Part shown: positions 1-5,434 of the stretch, piece after piece | How the letters are laid out: each line of letters opens with the position of its first letter | Position numbering within the stretch: the stretch's first letter is position 1 | Source of the DNA: an uncultured Pseudomonadota bacterium | GTDB taxonomy: Bacteria > Desulfobacterota_B > Binatia > UBA9968 | Reading direction: 5' to 3' | Assembly (NCBI GenBank): GCA_946478635.1 | Contig: CAMLCX010000087.1 | Location: 1 to 13,006 of the forward strand | Length of the DNA: 13,006 bases | Notes under the pieces: model-generated | Told to the model about the DNA's origin: nothing | The model's input: only the letters and a program-made list of their open reading frames with translations | Databases searched by the model: none | Program-made: the position numbers and the translations under genes

Positions 1-1
1 G

Positions 2-316
2 CTAGGGCCATCGCAAGACGACGATGCCTAGTACGACAAGCGCGATACCGGACAACATTTTAACGCTAACTTCTTCAGCAAAAATCACCGTCCCGGCAAC
101 CACGGCCAGCAGCGCCTCCAGTCCGAGCACGACCACATAGCTTGGACCGAGGGCTTCCCGCTTCATGGCCCACGCCTGGATCAACGCGGCTGCGCTAAAA
201 CTAAATACCAGCGCCGCGGCGGGCAACCATTTCGTCAGTCCCTCGGAATATTTCATAAGCACACCGCCGACCACGTAAAGGGCGGCAGCCAAGGAATAGA
301 AAGCAATTGTTTTCAT
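2..316 (-). CDS. SMR-family (EmrE-like) small membrane protein with substituted active-site glutamate
   Basis: A complete 104-residue protein with four hydrophobic segments (about 3-21, 31-49, 57-79 and 86-103), the size and topology of small multidrug resistance transporters, which swap protons for cationic drugs in the inner membrane. It aligns without gaps to EmrE as I remember it: the LMKYSEG stretch (20-26) matches LMKFSEG, Tyr60 matches Tyr60, and Gly90 and Gly97 match the helix-4 dimer motif. However, EmrE's essential Glu14 is Tyr14 here, Trp63 is Val63, and a new Glu67 sits in helix 3. It may therefore be a non-canonical SMR or DMT member with another substrate, or a subunit of a heterodimer. 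No strong Shine-Dalgarno sequence is visible, and the start was chosen by alignment with the family N-terminus. The fold call is firm; drug efflux is doubtful. Confidence 0.85.
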   Translation of the reverse strand: MKTIAFYSLAAALYVVGGVLMKYSEGLTKWLPAAALVFSFSAAALIQAWAMKREALGPSYVVVLGLEALLAVVAGTVIFAEEVSVKMLSGIALVVLGIVVLRWP

Positions 317-345
317 TTCGGATAATCATGCATGCGGTGCTGCAC

Positions 346-522
346 CTAGTGTAGTGTCTCTTAAATCTCGGCAATTACTTCAACGTCATTCCGGCCAAGC
401 TGGCGATAGCTAGCGCGAGCCGGAATCCAGGCTTTCTGAGAAGTTCTGGATTCCCGTTTTCACGGGAATGACGACTGTGGCCACTTTTCATAAAGTACAA
501 ACAGCGTGAGACACTACACTAG
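346..522. mobile_element. MITE-like non-autonomous element, 177 bp
   Basis: The element is bounded by perfect 15-bp terminal inverted repeats: CTAGTGTAGTGTCTC (346-360) and GAGACACTACACTAG (508-522). Inside lie nested palindromes: CGTCATTCC (384-392) pairs with GGAATGACG (465-473), GGAATCCAG (422-430) pairs with CTGGATTCC (446-454), and TTCCCG (451-456) pairs with CGGGAA (463-468). There is no coding frame. The ends include CTAG, so the duplicated target could be TA within CTAG, as for IS630/Tc1-type elements, or CTAG itself; the palindrome makes this ambiguous. This looks like an element mobilised in trans. The repeat geometry is seen directly; the family assignment is inferred. Confidence 0.7.
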
Positions 523-761
523 ACAAGAACGACGATTTAGGCTGCGTCGGACATCTCAGTGCTCAACTCAGCGCACTAAGGACTCACTCGATGTCAGATA
601 GATGAACCGCCTCTGCACCGTCATATCGGCGGAGGCCGGTATCCAGGCAAGTCTTAGATTCCCATCATCCCATTCCGCGAGCGACCATATAACGAACCCG
701 GTTAACCCAACAAAGGGTCGGCAAAAGCAATCGCCGAAACGTTTCCGCGGCAGGATCAACC
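523..761. other. Non-coding spacer with a degenerate palindromic repeat
   Basis: I see no gene here. At 619-647 there is a decayed copy of the repeat core found in the neighbouring 346-522 element: a CGTCAT start, an imperfect hairpin ATCGGC/GCCGGT, and an ATCCAGG end. Short open frames overlapping this stretch have no recognisable product and run through the repeat. The spacer lies downstream of the HEAT-repeat gene and upstream of the SMR gene, so an SMR promoter should be here or in the adjacent element, but I could not identify one with confidence. Confidence 0.5.
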
Positions 762-2381
762 TTATCCGGCCGCGAGCTTGAGTTTGTTCTTGGCGCTCTT
801 GCCGATCTTGTTGCGCGGGAATTTTGCCGCGATATGTTCGAGCAGGTCGATGCCCAGTCCCCGCTCATTGCCGGAGCGTTCGACCAAGCTGAAGCCGAGG
901 GCGAACAGATCTTCGGGGGCGAGGCCCTTTTCCTTTTTAAGGGTCTCGAAGACCGGATACGCCGAGCCGCGATAGAGATCGGTCAACAACTCGACGGCCG
1001 GATGCTGCCGATTGGTCGCCACCGTGTGCGCGTGGAGTTTTAGCTGCGCCAGCGCCAGATGAAACTTGTTCTCCGGCTTGACCTCGGGGAAATCCTTGAG
1101 CGGCAGTAAAAACCCGACCGATTCCTTGAACTTTTTTGCTTTGACGAGCTTGGCCCCCTGCTCCGCGAGTTTCTGGTAGGCGAATTCCGCGTCCGCCCGT
1201 TTAAGCACATGCAGAAACGCCGTCTGAATCCGCTCGTCGTCGTCGACCGCGGCTTGCAGTCTTTTCCACAGGGCGTCCAAAATATCCTGCCGCCACTTGC
1301 CCTCGAACGACGGCAATAGTTCGGCGATGCTCCAGGCCTTGCTCGCGTCCTCGCACGCAATCAACTCCTTGATCAGCGCCGCGCGCGCATCGGGAATCTT
1401 TCGCAGCGAACTCGCCGCAACATCGCGCTTGCGGTAGTCGGGGTCGCCCAGCTGCTCGACCAGGGTGCGCACCGTTGCCGGAGTGCCCACGTCGCCCATT
1501 TTTCTAAGCGCGAATTTCTGCACATCAGAATGCGGGCTCTGCATCAACTTGCCGAGCAGGGCGCGGGAATCCTCGGGCAGCTCATGCGCGTCGAGCAGGT
1601 CCAGGGTCAACCGCGTCGCTTCGGTGGGCTGAGATTCTTCGAGAATCGGAAAAAGCTTGGCATACTCGTCCTTGCGAATGTCCTGATCGCGCAGGCAGCG
1701 CAGCAGCGCGACCAAAGCGTGGGCGCGCACGGCCGGATGCTGGTCGGCGCCGACGAATTTGAATAGCCAGCGCCGGGCTTGCGGCCGGCCGAGTTGCCCT
1801 AAAAGCCGCATCGCCGAAATCATCGCCGGGCGTTGCTCCTTCACATCGAGCTTCGCGGCAAAGGATTCCACTTCGTCGTAGAACGATTCCTGCTCTTTGG
1901 CATCCATCTCGCGCAGCACCGGCGTCATCAGGTCGCAGACGATGCGATTGGTGTCATCCGTGCCGGCGCCGAGCATCTGCAACAGCCCCTTCAGCGCCGC
2001 TTTGCCGCCCACCTGGCACAGCACCCGCGCGGCATTCAACTGCCAGACGCGCGATCCTTTCGCCAAAACCTGCACCAAAGGTTGCACCGCCGCCTGTCCC
2101 ACGGCGCCCAGCGAACGAACAGCGCGGTCCTGTATGTCCTTATCCCCATCATCGAGCATACCGAGCAGCTGCGCGATGCTGCTCTTCGGTTGCACCTCTT
2201 CGAAGTAGCGCAGCGCAAAGTCCTTGAGCACCGGATTGGCACTGTCGAGAAGCGCGCCGACCGCTTTCGTGACCGTCGCATTGCTGACCTTGAGCGCGCC
2301 CAACACAAGCAAAGCGGCGCAGCGCTGTTCGACGCTGCCTTTGTCCACCAGAGCCAGAATATCCTGCAACGTGTTATCCAT
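762..2381 (-). CDS. HEAT-repeat protein with TPR-like C-terminus, function unknown
   Basis: This is a 539-residue, all-helical, probably cytoplasmic protein with no signal peptide or membrane segment. Residues about 1-345 are a run of HEAT-like helical pairs, e.g. the units near 17-33, 84-107, 112-138, 217-232 and 285-311, with the typical hydrophobic/Ala/Arg pattern (VQKFALRKMGDVG at 287-299). Residues about 400-535 look like TPR- or Sel1-type helices (AKKFKESVGFLLPLKDFPEV near 415-434). Such solenoids are usually binding scaffolds; no catalytic motif is visible. The start at 2381 is preferred because AGGGAA (2391-2386) precedes it and the protein then begins directly with a helix. An in-frame start at 2543 would add 54 low-complexity residues encoded over a spacer with hairpins. 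The gene stands alone, divergent from the M24 peptidase gene. Confidence 0.85.
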   Translation of the reverse strand: MDNTLQDILALVDKGSVEQRCAALLVLGALKVSNATVTKAVGALLDSANPVLKDFALRYFEEVQPKSSIAQLLGMLDDGDKDIQDRAVRSLGAVGQAAVQPLVQVLAKGSRVWQLNAARVLCQVGGKAALKGLLQMLGAGTDDTNRIVCDLMTPVLREMDAKEQESFYDEVESFAAKLDVKEQRPAMISAMRLLGQLGRPQARRWLFKFVGADQHPAVRAHALVALLRCLRDQDIRKDEYAKLFPILEESQPTEATRLTLDLLDAHELPEDSRALLGKLMQSPHSDVQKFALRKMGDVGTPATVRTLVEQLGDPDYRKRDVAASSLRKIPDARAALIKELIACEDASKAWSIAELLPSFEGKWRQDILDALWKRLQAAVDDDERIQTAFLHVLKRADAEFAYQKLAEQGAKLVKAKKFKESVGFLLPLKDFPEVKPENKFHLALAQLKLHAHTVATNRQHPAVELLTDLYRGSAYPVFETLKKEKGLAPEDLFALGFSLVERSGNERGLGIDLLEHIAAKFPRNKIGKSAKNKLKLAAG

Positions 2382-2522
2382 CTTGTTCCCTACTTCCAAC
2401 GTGATCCAGGCACAAAAGTCAAGGCGCGCAGACGCGGTTTTGGATTTCGGGTCTTGGGTTTCGGGAGGAGAAACCCCGCCGCAAACTGCGGAGTATCGAA
2501 GAAAGTGCACTTCGAGCGAATT

Positions 2523-2595
2523 GTAGGGTGGGTGGAGGCGCAAAGCGCCGATACCACCGAGGGGAACGATGAGTTCGCGGAGTAAGCGATCCTAC
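2523..2595. repeat. Palindromic REP-like repeat
   Basis: Nested inverted arms are visible: GTAGG (2523-2527) with CCTAC (2591-2595), GGTGG (2531-2535) with CCACC (2554-2558), and GGCGC (2537-2541) with GCGCC (2545-2549) around an AAA loop. The inner part would fold as a GC-rich stem. It resembles dispersed extragenic palindromes of environmental genomes. Copy number cannot be judged from one window. Confidence 0.45.
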
Positions 2596-2728
2596 AGCGG
2601 AATCGCGGCGCAGCCGGTTCGGATAATTCACCCGTAGCGGTTAATCACAAAACTCAGAACGCGGCGCCGCGCACGCGCGGCTTGACTCCCGCGTCGATTG
2701 GCAGTACGCGAAATCTTGGACCGCGACC

Positions 2729-2734
2729 AGGAGG
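2729..2734 (+). promoter_or_regulatory. Shine-Dalgarno AGGAGG of the M24 peptidase gene
   Basis: A perfect AGGAGG lies 4 nt before the ATG at 2739. Another ATG at 2735 directly abuts the motif and is in a different frame that gives no recognisable protein. The 2739 start yields an N-terminus that continues smoothly into the creatinase-like domain. An alternative in-frame ATG exists at 2775. Confidence 0.7.
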
Positions 2735-2738
2735 ATGA

Positions 2739-3896
2739 ATGTTTCACACCGACCTTGCCCCGTTCGGCGTCGACATGGAGCGCTTGACCAAAGACCGATT
2801 GAGCCGGCTCCAGAGCGCCATGAAGCGCGAGCGGCTCGGCGCGCTATTGCTAACCGATTTTTTGAATCTGCGTTACGCGACCAACACCGTAATGATGCTC
2901 GGCCTGCGCGCGACCGGCATCCAGCGCTTCGCGCTCGTTCCCGCCGAAGGCGCGCCGCTGATCTGCCAGCGCGAGCTGTCGCGCAAGAGTCCCTATCGGA
3001 GCCTGCGCTTCGACGCCTACATGTTTGCCATGCGCCCGCCGGTGGCCACCGAAGATTTTGTTAATCAGGCGGTGTTGGGGTTGAAACAGCTGGGAGTCGC
3101 CGGCGAGCGGATCGGCGTGGATTTTTTGAACCTCAACGCGGTGGAAGGCTTGAGGGATGCGGAAATCAATCTCGTCGACGGCTGGCCGGCGATCAACAGT
3201 GCTCGCATAGTTAAGACGCCCGACGAAGTGCAGTTGATTCGCTGGACAACCAAAGCGAAAGAGTGCGGATACGATCTCGTGCGCCAGGCGCTGCGCGATT
3301 CCGATCCGCCCGAAGACAAACTCAGCCGGATCATGCTCGATTATTTAATGGACCAGGGCTTCGAAGCCGGCAGTGAGTTTATTTCGATTTACGATTCATC
3401 CGTCGCCGACACCCGGCCCCACAACGAGCCCATGGGCGCGGATCTGGTCGTCAAAGAAGGAGAACTGGTGATCTGCGATGCCACCGTCGCCGGGCCCGGC
3501 GGTTATTATAGCGACTTCGCCCGCACCTTCAGCCATGGCCAGCCGACAGCTGAGACGAGAAAGCGCTACGAGGAAGCTTATCACTCGCTACAGGAAGCGT
3601 TGAAGCTGGTCAAGCCGGGACCGTGCACCGAAGCGTTTCGCCATTTCGGCAAGGGCGGCAATGCGCGGCTGCCCGGATTCGACGGCTATCACGGCGTCGG
3701 CCTGTGCGTTTACGAATCGCCCTGGCTGCGCGGCGGCGATCCGGAAAAATACATGATTTCACTCGAAGAAAACATGATCGTCGCGCTGGAGATCAACCAC
3801 TACCCGGTGAAGCTCGAGCATCTATTGCGCGTCACCGCCGACGGCGCCGAAATCCTCTCGCAGTACCCCGTCGACCCGGAGCTGGTGCCCGCATAA
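2739..3896 (+). CDS. M24-family metallopeptidase (Xaa-Pro dipeptidase/creatinase-like)
   Basis: A 385-residue protein, the usual length of two-domain M24 proteins. A creatinase-type N-terminal domain (about 15-155, with LLLTDFLNLRYATN at 36-49) precedes a pita-bread catalytic domain (about 160-375). All five metal ligands of the family are visible: Asp247 (VICDAT), Asp259 (SDFARTF), His318 (YHGVG), Glu351 (ALEINHY) and Glu360 (VKLEH), along with the PH motif at 227-228. The second histidine of the usual HGVGxxxHExP motif is Tyr325 (VYESP). That departure from classical prolidases suggests another C-N-cleaving activity or altered substrates, as often seen in catabolic M24 homologues. There is no signal peptide, so it acts in the cytoplasm. 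The gene is monocistronic in this window. The family is secure; the substrate is unknown. Confidence 0.92.
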   Translation: MFHTDLAPFGVDMERLTKDRLSRLQSAMKRERLGALLLTDFLNLRYATNTVMMLGLRATGIQRFALVPAEGAPLICQRELSRKSPYRSLRFDAYMFAMRPPVATEDFVNQAVLGLKQLGVAGERIGVDFLNLNAVEGLRDAEINLVDGWPAINSARIVKTPDEVQLIRWTTKAKECGYDLVRQALRDSDPPEDKLSRIMLDYLMDQGFEAGSEFISIYDSSVADTRPHNEPMGADLVVKEGELVICDATVAGPGGYYSDFARTFSHGQPTAETRKRYEEAYHSLQEALKLVKPGPCTEAFRHFGKGGNARLPGFDGYHGVGLCVYESPWLRGGDPEKYMISLEENMIVALEINHYPVKLEHLLRVTADGAEILSQYPVDPELVPA

Positions 3897-3932
3897 GGCT
3901 ATCACCCCAGCGCGGCAAAGCCGCAACCAAAT

Positions 3933-4117
3933 CTCGGAATATCTCCCGCAAAGCATGTCCTGAGCGACGTCGAAGGGGCGCAATGGCCGCAAAGGTCGGA
4001 AAAAGCCTGATTAAAATCATTCGCAAGAATTTTTATCTTCTCCTCCGAACTTGGCGACTTTGCGCCCCTTCGATAAAACTCAGGACATGCTTTGCGGGAG
4101 CAATTTCCGATTCCGAG
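3933..4117. repeat. Large inverted repeat (REP/BIME-like), 185 bp
   Basis: The core arms at 3943-3964 and 4079-4100 are perfectly complementary over 22 nt (left arm starts CTCCCGCAAAGC; right arm ends GCTTTGCGGGAG). A second perfect 13-nt pair follows inside: CGAAGGGGCGCAA (3971-3983) with TTGCGCCCCTTCG (4060-4072). Similarity continues imperfectly inward and outward (CTCGGAA near 3933, TTCCGAG at 4111-4117). The motif CCTGAGC...TCGAAGG is a widespread extragenic palindrome in bacterial genomes. Transcripts from both flanking genes would run into it, so it may stabilise 3' ends or block read-through. Confidence 0.75.
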
Positions 4118-4225
4118 TGCTTTCGGCTTCCAGATCATTTGCGCAGCCGCGCAAATTTTGAGCTACAGTAATACGAAACACATGAAGGACACCCTGGTTC
4201 TGTCAGCGAGTCGTGCAGGTTGCTG

Positions 4226-4268
4226 AGTTCGTTCCTTCGAATGAACTACCCCGCAGCAAGCTGTGGGG
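4226..4268. repeat. Two adjacent hairpins
   Basis: AGTTCGTT (4226-4233) pairs with AATGAACT (4240-4247) with one G-U. CCCCGCAG (4249-4256) pairs with CTGTGGGG (4261-4268) around a CAAG loop, again with one G-U. The second is a GC-rich stem that minus-strand transcription of the solute-binding-protein operon would reach about 60 nt after its stop. No T-tract follows, so it is not a standard Rho-independent terminator. Confidence 0.45.
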
Positions 4269-4287
4269 AATAAGACCCGCAGCGATT

Positions 4288-4332
4288 TGAACGACTTGAA
4301 CTTTTTGAACGGCTTGAACGATTTGAACGCCT
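4288..4332. repeat. 9-bp tandem repeat, five units
   Basis: Five consecutive 9-nt units with consensus TGAACGNYT: TGAACGACT, TGAACTTTT, TGAACGGCT, TGAACGATT, TGAACGCCT. The first six positions are TGAACG in four units and TGAACT in one. The array ends inside the TAG stop of the minus-strand solute-binding-protein gene (4331-4333). It is a microsatellite-like array, and its period of three codons would allow slippage without a frameshift. Confidence 0.75.
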
Positions 4333-5434
4333 ACTTCCGTCCCAACTCCCGCAATGCCTTCTGCCAGCCCGTCGCCTCTTTGTCGTATTGCGCCGTGCTG
4401 AGTCCGCCCTCCGGATACCAGCGCTTGAAGCCGAAGTCTTTCGACGGATTGCCGAATTCCAAATTTTCCAGAATTTTTTGTCCCTCGGGGCTGAGGATAA
4501 AATCCGCCATCAGCACCCCCCCGTGCGGATGCGGCGCTTGATAGACGATCGCCGTGGCTCCCGCATTGGTCGGCACCGCTTCCATGGGCATCCAGTTGAT
4601 CGGCGCGCCCTTGCCCTTCAATTCCATCGCATGATCGCGGAATATCGACGGCGAGATCGGCACCTCCCCCGAAATCGCCAGATCCGCCATGGCGCGCCCG
4701 GAGATCGAATGAAGACTGATGTCCTGCGCCTTGAGCCTGCGCGCAAATTCCTCGCCTTTAAATTTCAGTATCGCTCCCATCATGCGCACGCCGGTGTCGC
4801 TGGTGGTGAATCCCATTTTTCCTTTGAGCTGCGGATTCAATAGGCCGGCGAAATTTCTGGGTACGACGCTCGCGGGAATTAAATTGGGATTATAGCCGAC
4901 GCCGATGAAGCTCTCGCGATTGACGCCCCAATAGTAAAGACCGTTACCCGCCGGCTCCTTGGCATGGGCGGGATATTTCAAAAGATGCGGCGAGGCATAA
5001 ACCGCCAACAGGCCATCCTCGCGCAGGCTCTTGAGCAGCGGCAAAGTGGTCTCGATGGTATCGACCAGATACTGTCGCGCCTTGGCCTCCGCGCTGATGC
5101 GCGCCATCAGCTCGTTGCTCGCGGCGCGATACACATCGACTTTGATGCCTGGATATTTTTTCTCGAATCCTTGGGCTAATTCCTTGTACGAGCTTCCGGC
5201 CAGCGAAGTGTACCAAAGGACTTTTCCTTCCGCCCTGGCGCCCGAAAGCAAAACTTTCTCGCGGTCGGCGCCGCTGTAGGCGACGAGATCCGAAAGCGTC
5301 GCCGGTTTTTTTGCTTGAGCCTGAAGCAGCACCGGCGTGGCAAAAACAGCAAGCGCAACGACTGCGAGAAATAACCGAGAGCGCGCCAAAGCGCCCGTTG
5401 AAGTCAACGACTGTCGAATCCCCGCGCCGGTCAT
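4331..5434 (-). CDS. Extracellular solute-binding protein, Fe3+/family-1 type
   Basis: A 367-residue periplasmic binding protein. It has a basic N-region (Arg18, Arg20), a hydrophobic core (21-37) and an AQA site, with likely cleavage after Ala41. The mature part starts with the first lobe (EGKVLWYTSLA, about 69-79) and has the two-lobed pattern of family-1/AfuA-like binding proteins, including the late motif DFILSPEGQKILE (311-323). Homologues capture iron, thiosulfate, polyamines or small organics for ABC importers; the ligand is not readable here. Its ATG overlaps the stop of the upstream molybdenum hydroxylase gene (ATGA), implying translational coupling and a shared job, such as delivering the enzyme's substrate or molybdate/iron-like cofactors. 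No permease or ATPase gene is adjacent. The stop codon runs into a 9-bp tandem repeat. Confidence 0.88.
   Translation of the reverse strand: MTGAGIRQSLTSTGALARSRLFLAVVALAVFATPVLLQAQAKKPATLSDLVAYSGADREKVLLSGARAEGKVLWYTSLAGSSYKELAQGFEKKYPGIKVDVYRAASNELMARISAEAKARQYLVDTIETTLPLLKSLREDGLLAVYASPHLLKYPAHAKEPAGNGLYYWGVNRESFIGVGYNPNLIPASVVPRNFAGLLNPQLKGKMGFTTSDTGVRMMGAILKFKGEEFARRLKAQDISLHSISGRAMADLAISGEVPISPSIFRDHAMELKGKGAPINWMPMEAVPTNAGATAIVYQAPHPHGGVLMADFILSPEGQKILENLEFGNPSKDFGFKRWYPEGGLSTAQYDKEATGWQKALRELGRK

Larger units (their letters stand above)
2382..2738. other. Divergent intergenic region with hairpins, presumed promoters
   Basis: This 357-bp spacer separates the HEAT gene (minus) from the M24 peptidase gene (plus). 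No gene is supported. It carries a hairpin with arms GGGTTTC (2456-2462) and GAAACCC (2470-2476), and a palindromic repeat at 2523-2595. The latter has GGTGG/CCACC and GGCGC/GCGCC arms around AAA (2531-2558), and an outer GTAGG/CCTAC pair. Both transcripts must start in this region, but no convincing -35/-10 pair was identified. Confidence 0.5.
3897..4330. other. Convergent intergenic region packed with repeats
   Basis: This 434-bp gap lies between the ends of two convergent genes (M24 peptidase and solute-binding protein). It contains no supported gene. In order it holds a long inverted repeat (3933-4117), two hairpins (4226-4268) and most of a 9-bp tandem repeat (4288-4332). Open frames here simply read through the palindromes. 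Confidence 0.6.

Noticed and set aside
2382..2543. 54-residue N-terminal extension of the HEAT-repeat protein
   Set aside because: It lacks a Shine-Dalgarno sequence, is not helical-repeat-like and is encoded over a hairpin-containing spacer. The start at 2381 has an AGGGAA motif.
1833..2585. 250-codon plus-strand open frame
   Set aside because: It mirrors the HEAT-repeat gene on the opposite strand and reads through the spacer hairpins; no family features.
3623..4171. 182-codon plus-strand frame over the end of the M24 gene and the inverted repeat
   Set aside because: The first half overlaps the peptidase gene out of frame and the second half is palindrome sequence.
4288..4332. CRISPR-like array
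   Set aside because: Units are only 9 bp with no spacers; it is a simple tandem repeat.
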